Positions 30,200-41,400 of a DNA stretch of 64,000 nt are shown one piece after another (position 1 is the first letter of the stretch; every line of letters begins with the position of its first letter). Source of the DNA: Nipponacmea schrenckii (lineage: Eukaryota; Mollusca; Gastropoda; Lottiidae). The stretch spans positions 26,804,338-26,868,337 of the forward strand of contig CM060199.1 in NCBI GenBank assembly GCA_030562195.1. Reading direction: 5' to 3'. Under the pieces are notes generated by a model. That model searched no databases. It was not told the origin of the DNA and saw nothing but the letters and a program-made list of their open reading frames with translations. The position numbers were made by a program, and so were the translations under genes.

Positions 30200-31588
30200 A
30201 GTTAGGTAGTAGTAGGCTCAATAGAATAATAATCCTATGATATAAATATAATGATCAATATTTAGATGTAGGCCCTATTACTTGTTTTAAACAAAGTAAA
30301 ATAATAGTAGGCTAAATAGAATGATAATCCTATGATATAATTATAATGATCAATATTTAAATGTATTACTTGTTTTAAACAATGTAAAATAGTAGTAGGT
30401 TCAATAGAATGATAATTCTATGGTATAAATATAATGATCAATATTTAAATGTATTACTTGTTTTAAACAATGTAAAATAGTAGCAGTCTCAATAGAATGG
30501 TAATTCTAAGATATAAATATAGTGATTAATATTTTGATGTATTACTAGTTTTAAACAAAGTAAAAAAGTAGTAGGCTCAATAGAATGATAATCCTATGAT
30601 ATAAATATAATGATTAATATTTAGATGTATTACTTGTTTTAAACAAAGTAAAATAATAATAGGCTCAGTAGAATGATAATTCTATGGTATTATTATAATG
30701 ATCAATATTTAGATGTATTACTTGTTTTAAACAAAGTAAAATAATAGTAGGCTCAATAGAATGGTAATTCTAAGATATAAATATAATGATCAATATTTAA
30801 ATGTATTACTTGTTTTAAACAAAGTAAAATAGTAGTAGGTTCAATAGAATGGTAATTCTAAGATATAAATATAATGATCAATATTTAAATGTATTACTTG
30901 TTTTAAACAATGTAAAATAATAGTAGGTTCAATAGAATGGTAATTCTAAGATATAAATATAATGATCGATATTTAGATGTATTACTTGTTTTAAACAAAG
31001 AAAATAGTAGTAGGTTCAATAGAATGGTAATTCTAAGATATAAATATAATGATCAATATTTAGATGTATTACTTGTTTGAAACAAAGTAAAATAGTAGTA
31101 GGTTCAATAGAATGGTAATTCTATGATATAAATATAATGATCAATATTTAGATGTGTTACTTGTTTTAAACAAAGTAAAATAGTAGTAGGCTCAGTAGAA
31201 TGATAATTCTATGATATAAATATAATGATCAATATTTAGATGTATTAGCTGTTTTAAACAGACTTTTAATCCTATAATATAAATATAATGATCAATATTT
31301 AAATGTATTACTTGTTTTAAACAATGTAAAATAGTAGTAGGCTCAATAGAATGATAATCCTATGATATAAATATAATGATCAATATTTGGATGTATTACT
31401 TGTTTTAAACAAAGTAAAATAGTAGCAGGCTCAATAGAATGATAATCCTATGATATAAATATAATGATCAATATTTTAATGTATTACTTGTTTTAAACAA
31501 AGTAAAATAGTAGTAGGCTCAATAGAATGATAATCCTATGATATTAATATAATGATCAATATTTAAATGTATTATTTGTTTTAAACAA
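30200..31588 (-). repeat. 88-bp tandem monomers forming the 5' region of LINE-C
   Basis: Landmark GATCAATATT-type positions fall at 30348, 30436, 30524, 30612, 30700, 30788, 30876, 30964, 31051, 31139, 31227, 31290, 31378, 31466 and 31554, a regular 88-bp step with one 63-bp unit. Units differ by a few bases. The array ends flush at the target duplication, so it was copied in with the LINE. It is comparable in layout to promoter monomers of mammalian L1. Confidence 0.92.
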
Positions 31589-31598
31589 TGAATAAGGT
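31589..31598. repeat. Target-site duplication of LINE-C (other side)
   Basis: TGAATAAGGT, identical to 26603-26612. Confidence 0.9.
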
Positions 31599-33056
31599 AG
31601 GGCTGATAACAGATCCTTGGGGTGTTCCATTCTCCAGTGAGTGCTTCTCACTGATGGAATTGGCGACGTTGACTTGTATCTGGCGATCCTTTAGAAAGTC
31701 CTGGATCCACCGGAACATACGCCCCTTGATGCCAAGATTGCTAAGTTTAAAAAGTAGACCATCGACCCATACTAAATCGAAGGCTTTGGATAAATCCAGA
31801 AATACTGCACTGAAGTAGTTCTTCTTTCCGAGGTGGGCAGCAATGTCATGTTGAAGTCGAACGATTTGATCTATTGTTGACCGTTTTTCTCTGTAGCCGC
31901 TTTGGTTAGGATCGATGAGACCATTTAGTTCACAGTGGTATCGAAGTCTATTGTTGACCATCGTCTCAAAGGTTTTACATAGAGTCGAGGTCAGAGAAAT
32001 AGGCCTGTATGAACTGCATTGATGTTTGTCCTTTTGCGGTTTTGGTAGAGGAATGACCATTGCTGTTTTCCAACTTTCCGGAATTGTACCATTATACCAT
32101 GATGTGTTGAATAATTCCAGTAGAACTGTAGATGCTTCCATTGGTAACTCCTTTAACATGCTGTACTTGATGTTGTCTTCACCGCTGCCCTTCTTAGTAC
32201 GCAGTGCGTTCTTCAGCTCGTCGAGGGTGAACGGAGCATTAATGTCCCGTTCGTCTTCTATTGGTTGTTGGTGGATTGGAGTCTGGTTGGTGTAGAAGGC
32301 CTTCTTGTTCTTCAGGAATTCTTTGGTGTGGTTGGTATCAGAACTGCCGTTAGCATAACACTTGGCTAACAAATTGGCTTTCCCTTCGTTGCTGTATTCT
32401 GTGGTGTCCCTGTAAGATAAAAATGGAATGGAAGATTTAGATTTTTTACCGAGCATAGAGCCAATTTTACCCAAGACAGATCCTAATTTGGTCCTCTCAT
32501 TTAATGAGTTGCAGAACTCCTGCCAGTGCTTTGTTTTTGAATCACGTAACAAAGCAGCTGTAGTAGCCTTGACCTCCAAATAATCTGCCTTGGTATCACG
32601 GTTCAACTTCCTCTGGTGTCGACGTAGAGCTTTCTTTCTGGCGTCTACGGCGGCCTGGAGGTCGTCGGACCACCACCACTTCGGTGACGTACGTACAGTG
32701 CCATCCTTAGTCCGGGGAATGGCGTTCATAGCAGCATCAGTGATAACCTGTGTTATCTTCCCAGAGAAACAGTTTATATCCTCATCCTTGGCTAGATCAA
32801 GCCTAGAATGTGTGAAGTGGCGCTTGTAAAAGTCCCAGTTTGCCTTACCCAGCCTCCATCTACCTTGACATTTGATTTTTTCTTTCACAATGTTACAAGA
32901 TAGTGTAGTCTCGATAATAACGTGGTCACTTCCAAGGCTTTCACTGGTTGTTTCCCATGTGCAGTTCTTAGCTAACCGACTGCTTACTAGAGTGAGATCG
33001 AGATGCGAACCAATAGGAGATAGAGTACCAACATAAGTAATACTACCATCATTTAA
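31589..33056 (-). pseudogene. LINE-A linker and RT first half
   Basis: Long open frame 32888-31581 with the EN-RT linker (SPKWWWSDDLQAAVDARKKA), KKGSGEDNIKY, MVIPLPKPQKDK, SSYRPISLTSTLCKTFE, YREKRSTIDQIV, FLDLSKAFDLVW and NGTPQGSVISPTLF. The frame ends at the LINE-C target duplication. Upstream of 32888 the end of the endonuclease reads LGSDHVIIE in another frame, running back to the MITE at 33056. Confidence 0.85.
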
Positions 33057-33906
33057 CCCTTTCCATGCGTAAAACGCGTTAACGCGTCAAACAAATAACG
33101 TTATAACTTGCGGAAAACGCGTTAACGCGTCTTTCACTTTCACCGCTTATTAACTGTTAGGGATGCACGAGTTGCTTAATATAGACATTGTTTAATGACA
33201 TCAGAGGAGTTTCCCTATTCTAAGCTACTGATTGGTTGACCTTTGACACATTATTCAATAATTTATGCAAAGTTGAAGGACGGTCGTCTGCTTGTTGTGT
33301 TTCTGTCAAAACAACAATGGTTGCGCCCATGTCGGGCGATAGCCATCGGAAACGTTTAACCTACTATGCTGAGCAGGCAAGTGTCCTGATTGGTAAGGGG
33401 ATGATGTAACTAATTCCCGTTCTTCCGATGACGAATCCGATGAGGAAAATAGGCCGCCAGTTGAATCGCTAGACATTATGGTGTAGAAGACGCAAAATAA
33501 ATTGACTTGACGTCATAAATGGGAAATCTATCATGTGACGTTATGGTCACTTTACCACTATCTATGTGCACCCATTTCCAATACATGCCGCATAACTGGA
33601 TGTCAATGGACTCTTTATAAATTTATTTTTAATTTGATACCAAATTCAAACCCATTGAAGCTATACAAAGAATGTAATAGGTAAATTTGGTGTGATTTGA
33701 ACGTTATTTTTAAGTTGACGTCGCAGTATGCATAGTAAAAATTGTTTGCCATTGATAAAATTATCACTCAAGTGTTCCCCATCCATTTATCTTTATTTTT
33801 GTACCAACTATACTTACCTGGTACCTTTATAAGCAAAGTAATATTGATTTAACGTCATGTTTTAAATGACGTTGACGTCACGTTAAAATATTACGCATGG
33901 AAAGGG
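33057..33906. mobile_element. piggyBac-derived MITE (piggyBac-2, 850 bp)
   Basis: Left TIR CCCTTTCCATGCGTAA (33057-33072) and perfect right TIR at 33891-33906, with TTAA on both sides (33053-33056, 33907-33910). The left subterminal region carries ACGCGTTAACGCGT twice (about 33074 and 33117). A short internal piece (33317-33478) resembles a piggyBac transposase N-terminus (RKRLTYYAEQ, then SDDESDEEN in another frame), but the rest of the gene is absent. It is inserted in the LINE-A endonuclease at a TTAA, and reading LINE-A across the empty site stays in frame. Confidence 0.92.
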
Positions 33907-34262
33907 TTAAACAGACCAGGTCATTGGCTTCAATGAACTCAGCAACTTGTTTACCACTAGTGTCAGTTGTCGAAGTCACCAAGCACAATATTGTCGGTCC
34001 CGGGCAACTGATCGTAAACATACTGATATTCACTGAGTCGTTGAGGGCTGCCGTTGAGAGCAGGTCGATAAATGTTAAGGATAGAAAAAACCTTTGACTT
34101 GTCGGTAAAGGATACCGCCTGAGCCTCCAGAGGAGCGATGGTTTTCAGAGGTACTTCATAGTATGTTACACCATTCTTGACGTAGATGGCCAGACCCCCA
34201 CCACTTCGATGGTTGAGAGCATTGGGTCTGTCCTGTCTGATGAGAGTATAACCACTGATGAC
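33907..34262 (-). pseudogene. LINE-A APE endonuclease, upstream part
   Basis: Minus-strand reading gives YTLIRQDRPNALNHRSGGGL and AIYVKNGVTYYEVPL, then a segment matching the IVLGD active-site strand near 33975-33990. All are APE endonuclease features. Frameshifts are present. It ends near 34262, where Gypsy-1 sequence starts. Confidence 0.7.
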
Positions 34263-35744
34263 GGGGTCTTTATTCTTTATAGTTTTTGGATGTACTAAAT
34301 TTCACCAATATATTTATGGAAAATCTGTTCACGTAGAATCAGATCACAGAGCTCTCGAGAGTATGTTTATTAAACCTTTGGCAACATCACCATTACGTAT
34401 TCAGAGGATGATGCTAAAGCTCCAGAAATATGACCTTACGGTCCAATACAAACCTGGAAAAGAGTTGGTGATAGCTGATACTCTGAGTCGGGCTGCTAGT
34501 TCTGAAATAGAAAAAGAGACAGATGAATATTTAGTACACACAGTCAAACACTTACCCATAACAGAAGAAAAACTGAAAGAAATTCAACATGAAACAGCTA
34601 GAGATGAAATTTTGCAAAAGCTGAAACAATATGTTTTAGATGGATGGCCTAATACACGGTCGGAAATTTGTCCTGAACTTCGACAGTATTTTGATTGCCA
34701 TGAAGACATAGTCTTCGAAGAAGATGTTCTCCTGAAAAGTGATCGTCTGATAGTTCCAGCAACTTTACGAAGTGAAATGCTAGGTAGAATACACAATAGT
34801 CATCAAAGAGTTGTAAAGTCAAAACGTCTGGCTAGAGATGTACTATATTGGCCTGGGATGAGCAGCCAAATAGAAGATGTTGTTTCGAAATGTTCAACTT
34901 GTAATACCTACCAAAAATCACAACAACATGAGCCACTTCTTCAACACGACGTTCCAGATTTACCTTGGCAAAAAGTTGCGATTGACTTATTTAAATATAA
35001 TAACCAAGATTACCTTATGTGCGTAGACTTTTTCTCCAAGTTTCCAGAAATAGCACTGTTGAAAAATGATACGACAAGCACAACAGTGATCAACGAGTTG
35101 AAAACAATATTCGCGCGACACGGTATTCCTACTACAGTTATGGCAGATAATGGTCCACAGTTCGTCAGCGCTGAATATTCAAACTTTGCTAAGAAATGGG
35201 AGTTCGATTTAGTAACGTCATCCCCGTTATATCCACATTCTAATGGACTCGTAGAAAGAAATATACAAACTGTTAAACACATGTTGAGAAAATCTAAACA
35301 TGCTGATACAGATCCTTATTTAGCTCTTTTAGAGTTACGCAATACTCCTTTAGAGTCCTTAGACGCTACACCAGCGAAGTTATGCGATTTCATGACCAGA
35401 AATCAAAACAGCTTTCAGAACTGAAAGGACAGTCCGTGCGCTTACAAAACTTTAATACAAAAACATGGAAACCAGCAGTTGTGATTAAGAAGCTTCCTCA
35501 ACCACGGTCCTATTTAGTTAAAACACCGGATGGTAATGTTTATAGAAGAAACAGAATACATCTTCGCGAAACGAATGAACACTTTAAGATTCCGTCAGAT
35601 GTTAATAAACCAAAACGCGATGGTGAAATAAAAGAAACTTTACCACCAACGCCAAAACCGCCAACTACTAGCAGAAGTGGACGATTGATAACGAAACCGT
35701 TAAAATATATAGACTATGTTAATTCATCAAACATTCCCATTTAA
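34263..35744 (+). pseudogene. Gypsy-1 pol: RNase H end and integrase
   Basis: RNase H end: KFHQYIYGKSVHVESDHRAL and VIADTLSRA. Integrase zinc domain: HNSHQRVVKSKRLARDV with CSTCNTYQK. Core: VAIDLFKYNNQDY (first Asp), MADNGPQFVSAEY (second Asp) and SNGLVERNIQT (Glu). All three catalytic residues are present. A frameshift near 35380 moves the tail into another frame (35382-35744), which ends in a SGRLITKPLKY C-terminus. Confidence 0.85.
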
Positions 35745-35941
35745 AAACATTAAATATTGTGAACTGTAGACCTAATACATAAGGACTAGTGAGAAACAAT
35801 AATCAATAAGTTTTGATTTTAAAATTATGTTTATTTCAGTTTACAATTCTATTGAATAGTAACTCATTATTACATGTATAAGTTATATGCAATTGATTTA
35901 TTTTAGATACATGTATAAAATCAAAGGCTTAAGAGGGGGGA

Positions 35942-36101
35942 TGTTACGATAATAACGGAGTTATCTATTTATGTTATAGTGGAGTTATTTCCCTTTAATT
36001 TGTCATGTAAACATGTGTGTTGCCGCAGCCATTTTAATAAATAGTGTTATCATGTTAGCTCTGTTTGATCCACTCTTTTACAAGAACCTTTAAACATTAC
36101 A
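35942..36101 (+). repeat. Putative 3' LTR of Gypsy-1
   Basis: Starts TGTTACGATAATAAC right after the purine-rich tract and ends ACATTACA, giving 160 bp with TG...CA ends. It contains AATAAA near 36035. The Gypsy-3 LTR has the same length, which supports the boundaries. No second copy is available to confirm. Confidence 0.5.
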
Positions 36102-36284
36102 TAGGTCAAGGAGATCGGTGGACTGCGATTCCGAGGAAGTCCGCTCTTAGTCGAGGAAGTCCGCTCTTAGTCAGTCAAGACCTAAAATTACAGGCATTAA
36201 AGACCTATAGGCAAAAGTCAATATGGCAGCACCTATGGTGAGTTATATCATAATTTCGATAGTGTAAATAAGCTAGGCGGTCGA

Positions 36285-36435
36285 ATCCTAACGTCAGGCA
36301 AAGAGCGCCTAACGACGACAGGCACCGTGAAGCTTACCAACTTCAATGTATCAGGCAGAAAGTACCTAACCTTGTCCTAACCCTGCAGGCATTCAAAGCC
36401 TAACGCCAGGCACCAACCACCTAACACTGTCCTTT
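36285..36435 (+). repeat. Cluster of short AGGCA...CCTAAC repeats
   Basis: Five or more imperfect units of about 20-25 bp pair an AGGCA with a CCTAAC some 5-12 bases later. The cluster is GC-richer than its surroundings. No function is known to me. Confidence 0.55.
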
Positions 36436-36712
36436 AATCAAGTGAATTATTCCAATGCTTTTGCACCTACTTATAAAATATTAACCTAGTTTCTCTTGAA
36501 TAAATTATTGTAATGCGAATATAAAGAAAGACGATATTAACATAGGCCTATGTCTATGAAGGTTTAGGAATTAAAATATATTAACGACCTTTTTATTTGT
36601 GCATTTGAATAGATGCTTTATTAATTGATTACTTTTATGTAAATATTTATAGATGTAATATATTAATTTATTGTTATTAAATTAATTATAGTTGTTGAAT
36701 ATCAGTTTTGTT

Positions 36713-36865
36713 ATTTCCCCTGGGCTAGATTGAAAGAGTTGTGCTGTTACCCCGAGGCGCACCATGGTGGCTGGAGTGGGATGGAATAGTTGAAATTGAT
36801 ATCAGTCCCAAATAAGCTATTCCATTCCTTACAATATCTTTCAAATCTAACCAGAGGGGAAAACG
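36713..36865. repeat. Foldback (imperfect palindrome, about 150 bp)
   Basis: TTCCCCTGGGCTAGATTGAAAGA on the left pairs imperfectly with ATCTTTCAAATCTAACCAGA on the right. Inside, GGGATGGAATAG pairs with CTATTCCATTCC around a TTGATATCA centre. It could be a small snap-back MITE. Confidence 0.6.
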
Positions 36866-37261
36866 AACTGACAATAATTTTAGATATAACCAGATAGGAA
36901 ATAGTTAACTTTCTAATCCAAATAAAGTGTTTATTAGGTTCATTAATTACGTAACTGAATAAACGAGGTCAGAATACGGTAACTTAACATTATCAGGTGT
37001 GGTTATATTTATGTGCTAATTTAAATAAGTACCAAGAGTCATTTAATTCAAAAAGCATAATTTAATTAATTGAATTCTGATAAGATGAATAAAGTTTTCA
37101 TGTTAATCACTGAAATACTATAGAGCTCTAGTAAAATAGGTATTAACGACTTTGTTTGGACTATTTAAACTTTGACTCCATCCCTAAAAAAAATCAAGAG
37201 GGGGGACTTTTAATAAATTTAAAACAAAAACAAATAGAATTTTAATAATTAGAAATAAACG

Positions 37262-38413
37262 ATGGCAACAGCAGAGAGTGAAATAGTTATAAAACTTGTT
37301 AACCAAGAAGAAGTTGACGGTGACGACAGTCAAATCTCACTTACTTCACCTGAAATAGGTAACGAAACAAATGTAACAAGTTCAGAATTAATGTTGAAGG
37401 ATATTAGTGAAAAATTAGACTCCTTAAACACTCGATTAAGCTCAATAGAAGCAAATTGTAACAATGAAATGCCTTACAATCCGAACAATAAAAACCAAAA
37501 TTTTTCAAACTTCACTAAGACACCTAATGAGAGATATCGCCTTAAGATAAAATCTCAGCCCTATAGTGGTAATAATGAGGAAGACCTTGATGAATTTTTA
37601 AGTCAGTTTGAAATAATAGCACAACTGAATGGATGGGATTATCATGAAAAATCCATGTATCTAGCAAGTAGTTTGACTGGTTGTGCACGGGGTGTATTGA
37701 CTGAATTAACCTCTAATGAAAAACGGGACTATGATGTTCTGACTAGCTCTTTGCAACATCGCTTTGGTTCTGTAGCAAAATGTGAAGTCTATCGAGCAAG
37801 GCTACAGAACAGGGTGAAGGGAAAGCAAGAAAGCATCCCACATTTAGCTCAAGCTGTCAGAAAACTAGTTCGTCAATCATATCCTACTGCTAGTTCAGAA
37901 CTTCGAACAATTTTAGCATTAGACCACTTTGTAGATGCTTTGCAGGATTCCGACATGAGATTAAGGATCCGCGAGCTCCAACCAAAAGATATTCTTGAGG
38001 CCGAAACACATGCCATCCGTTTGGAAGCCCACCTTCTCGCTGATAAACAAAGAGGACGTTGCATCCATGGCATTGAGGTGGATCATGTGAATGCCCTTCC
38101 AACAAGTATCGAAAAATCAGATTTAAGAAGCAGTGTTAAATGCCTTGAACAAACTACAAAAGATTTGGCAGAGTCACTTAAACATAACAAAAGCCTTGAA
38201 CAAAGGGAGTCGGCTAGACCCAGAAATTGTTGGAATGGGAAACCTAATGATAATCCCAGGCATAATAACAATCAGAACAGAAATATGGGAGGCAACTCCT
38301 CAGGGCATAATCATTGGAAATATCATCCATGGTCCAGGGGAGATAACTCTCGACAATCAAAGTATCCCAAATCAAATGGAAATAGTGATTATCATAAACC
38401 GGGAAACTTTTAG
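37262..38413 (+). CDS. Gypsy-2 gag
   Basis: 383 codons from ATG 37262, uninterrupted. It has an acidic N-terminus, a coiled-coil-like ISEKLDSLNTRLSSIEANC, then the capsid-like region with YSGNNEEDLDEFLSQFE, YLASSLTGCARGVL, LQHRFGS and QSYPTASSEL, and a basic Asn-rich C-terminus (PRHNNNQNRNMGG) in place of a zinc knuckle. It forms the particle in Ty3/Gypsy elements. A GGGAAAC slippery heptamer lies at 38401-38407, just before the stop. Confidence 0.85.
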   Translation: MATAESEIVIKLVNQEEVDGDDSQISLTSPEIGNETNVTSSELMLKDISEKLDSLNTRLSSIEANCNNEMPYNPNNKNQNFSNFTKTPNERYRLKIKSQPYSGNNEEDLDEFLSQFEIIAQLNGWDYHEKSMYLASSLTGCARGVLTELTSNEKRDYDVLTSSLQHRFGSVAKCEVYRARLQNRVKGKQESIPHLAQAVRKLVRQSYPTASSELRTILALDHFVDALQDSDMRLRIRELQPKDILEAETHAIRLEAHLLADKQRGRCIHGIEVDHVNALPTSIEKSDLRSSVKCLEQTTKDLAESLKHNKSLEQRESARPRNCWNGKPNDNPRHNNNQNRNMGGNSSGHNHWKYHPWSRGDNSRQSKYPKSNGNSDYHKPGNF

Positions 38414-38442
38414 GTGCTGATTCCTGGGGTCAAGGGTCAGCA
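38401..38442 (+). promoter_or_regulatory. Putative -1 ribosomal frameshift signal (gag-pol)
   Basis: GGGAAAC (38401-38407) fits the X XXY YYZ rule in the gag frame. The gag stop TAG is at 38411-38413. Seven bases after the heptamer, TGCTGA (38415-38420) can pair with TCAGCA (38437-38442). The pol frame (-1) is open through the site. Confidence 0.65.
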
Positions 38443-41400
38443 GACAATTTAAGTAATAAAACTAGACCCATCAATTTTACATCTGATATAATAGCTAGAA
38501 GTGTTAATAGAGCAAAAGAGGGTTTGTTTGTCCATGCCACAATTGAAGGCCTGATCAACCTCTCAGTACTCGTGGACACTGGAGCTACAGTTTCCATACT
38601 TAGTGAAAGTTTCTTTAAAAGGCTTGGAACGAATATCAAACTCCAACCTGTAAAACTAAACTTAATAACTGCAACTGGTGAACCTGAACTTGGTAAATGT
38701 TCCCTGCAAATAAAGTTGGGAAAGAGTTTATTAATTCACGAATTCCATGTAGCCAAAATAAACCAAGATGGCATTCTTGGAATGGACTTTCTTACTAAGA
38801 ATAAAGTTACCATAATCTTAGCTCGAAACTGTTTGCTCATGCAGGGCAAAGAAATACCTACTTTTCGATACAAGGGCACAGCTGAAGACCAAATAAGTAG
38901 CAGGGTGTGTCTTGCAGAAAATATCACGATTCCTCCAAATACTGAGATCATTGTGAAAGGGAACCTGTTAGACCCTATTCCCACTGGCTCAGTCACTATA
39001 ATGGAACCAATTGAAAAATTTTCCGAAAAATATGAACTGTTATTAGCATGTAGCTTAGTCAATCCTGAGATGGGTTCAGTGCCTGTTAGATTGCTCAATG
39101 TAAAAGATAATGAATGTAAGCTATACAAAAATACTGTGGTTGCTAGAATAGACCCTGTAACCCAGTGCTATGACAGTCAAAATTACAAATATGTTAATAA
39201 AATTGATACCTGTAGTGAAAATAAACCGAACAAGCTCCCAGATCACCTGGTTGAGTTGTATAATGAGTCTTCGAAGGAACTAACTGAAATTGAAAAAAAT
39301 AAGTTAAGACAGTTATTAATAAAATATCAAAATACATTCTCAAAGTCACAGAATGACTTAGGGGTAACAAACTTGGTAGAACATACAATAGATGTTCAGG
39401 GACACCAACCAATTCGTCAAATTCCACGACGTATTCCGAATACTGTTAAAAAAGAAGTCGAACAAGAAATAACCGACATGGCTGAAAAGGATGTAATAGA
39501 ACCTTCAAATAGCCCATGGCTTTCGCCGGTCTGTCTGGTTCGTCGCAAAGACAATAGTCTGAGATTTTGTATCGATTATAGGAGACTGAATGCAATAACG
39601 AAGAAGGATTCACACCCCTTCCTTCTACTTCAGCCATATTTGATGCACTCTCTGGTTCAAATTTTTTATCAACCATTGACCTGAAAAGTTCTTATTGGCA
39701 ATGTCCAGTGGCTAAAAATGACCGGCCTAAAACAGCCTTTGCAATTCCTGGGGGAGGCCTATGGCAATTCAAGAAAATCCCCTTTGGACTAACTAATGCT
39801 CCGGCAGTGTTCGAACGTCTAATGGAAAAAGTATTATCAAACTTAAACTGGAATATATGTTAGGTATATCTTGATGACATCATAATACATTCAAAAACCT
39901 TTTCTGAACATTTAGATAACCTTGATATAGTTTTCGATAGGCTTAAGCAAGCTAATTTAAAGATGAGCCCTAAAAAATGCTTCCTGTTTCGAAGAGAAGT
40001 CTCATTCTTGGGCCATATCATAAATGAAAATGGGGTTGCAACTGACCCTGAGAAAACTAAAGCTGTTTCAAAGTGGCCAATTCCGAAATCAGTAAAAGAA
40101 GTCAGACAATTCTTAGGCTTATGTTCATATTATAGAAGATATGTTAACAAATTTGCTGATATTGCTAGGCCTCTTCACAAATTAACTGAAAAGAATGAAA
40201 AATTTACCTGGAGTCAGAGTTGCCAGGATGCATTTGATAATCTAAAGCAAAGATTAACTTCAGCACCTATTTTGGCACTTCCAGATGACAAGGGACTCTA
40301 CATACTAGATGCAGATGCCTCCAATTCTGGTATTGTTGCTGTACTCAATCAAGTCCAAAATGGTTCTGAAAAAGTAATTTCTTATTTTAGCAAGACAGAT
40401 AGAAATTATTGTGTGACTCGCCGAGAACTTTTAGCTATCATTGCAGCTATAAAACAATTTCACGTAAGAACTGACCATGGGGCACTGACATGGCTCATTA
40501 ACTTTAAAAACCCAGAGGGTCAACTAGCACGTTGGTTCGAAATTTTGTCGAGTTATCAGCTCAAAATAGTTTTCCGTGCTGGTAGAGTGCATGGCAACTG
40601 TGATTCTCCATCTCGAAGGCCATGCCACGAAACATGTAGGCACTGTGTCTTGTCAGAAAATAAAAATTTAATAAAAATTGAACAGAATTCAAACTGCCCA
40701 ACTCTGGACATTCCTAACAATGATTACTTTCTCGACTTAATTGAAGTTAATGCTTCCGAAAGTGTGAACAAAGAATCTAGGAGTCAAGGAAATAAAATCA
40801 ATTGGTCGGATCTTTCAAATAGTGATATTAGAAATCTCCAACTTGAAGAGCCTGATCTGAAAACATTAATAGATTGGCTAGAAGATGGACGTAAACTTTC
40901 CCATACAAGTGAAGCAGTAAAATATTATTGGATGAGATATAATAGTTTCAAATTGTCAGATGGTGTACTTGTTTACACTTGGGTTAACAAATGGGATGAA
41001 CATGACTTACTTGTTCTTCCAAGAGAACTCATTAACTTAGTTCTAACAAAACTTCATAATTCAACATCAGGTGGACACCTAGGAACAAATAAAACATTGT
41101 CAAAAGTCAAAGGGAGGTTCCTCTGGTACAAAATGAGACAAGATATCAACCAATGGTGTTTAAAATGTGATATTTGTCAATCTAGAAAGCCCCCTCAACA
41201 ACTTCCCAAAGCTCCACTGCAAACCTACTTAGTTGGGATGCCTATGGAACGGTGGGGAATCGATGTGTTGGGACCACTGCCAGAAAGCGAGCAAGGCAAT
41301 AGATACCTATTAGTTGTAGCAGACTACTTTACAAAATGGGTTGATGCTATTCCAATGCCTGACCAACAGGCAATTACTGTAGCTAACAAATTTGTAGAGC

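Larger units (their letters stand above)
26613..31588 (-). mobile_element. LINE-C: near full-length CR1-type non-LTR retrotransposon (4976 bp)
   Basis: The minus-strand insertion is bounded by a 10-bp target duplication. From 5' (31588) it has about sixteen 88-bp tandem monomers, a short leader, an ORF (30075-26812), a 3' UTR of about 200 bp and a short A-run at 26613-26619. It interrupts the RT of LINE-A. Only one stop codon breaks the main ORF, so the insertion is young relative to its surroundings. Confidence 0.9.
25104..34262 (-). mobile_element. LINE-A: RNase H-bearing non-LTR retrotransposon, with nested insertions
   Basis: Minus-strand element in three blocks: endonuclease part (34262-33907 and 33056-32889), reverse transcriptase first half (32888-31589), and RT second half plus RNase H (26602-25104). 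It is split by LINE-C (26613-31588, with target duplication) and by a piggyBac MITE (33057-33906). Joining the coding sense across both insertions keeps homology. Its 3' end (after RNase H) and 5' end are missing. RT plus C-terminal RNase H places it near the I/Ingi groups. Confidence 0.8.
34263..36101 (+). mobile_element. Gypsy-1: 5'-truncated Ty3/Gypsy retrotransposon with 3' LTR
   Basis: Contains the end of RNase H, integrase, a C-terminal tail, a purine-rich tract (AAGAGGGGGGA, 35930-35940) and a putative 160-bp LTR. Everything upstream of RNase H is missing, and no 5' LTR is seen in the window. Confidence 0.75.
36102..37261. other. Non-coding region upstream of Gypsy-2 gag
   Basis: No gene. 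It holds a 20-bp tandem duplication of GAGGAAGTCCGCTCTTAGTC (about 36133-36172), a cluster of AGGCA...CCTAAC motifs (36285-36435), a foldback (36713-36865) and a purine tract AAGAGGGGGGAC near 37196. It may include the 5' untranslated region of Gypsy-2, but no 5' LTR could be defined. Confidence 0.45.

Noticed and set aside
30200..31588. CRISPR-like array of regular repeats
   Set aside because: The 88-bp units are contiguous without unique spacers, the genome is eukaryotic, and the array lies inside a LINE insertion.
37873..38271. Minus-strand ORFs under Gypsy-2 gag
   Set aside because: Antisense shadows of a well-supported gag gene.
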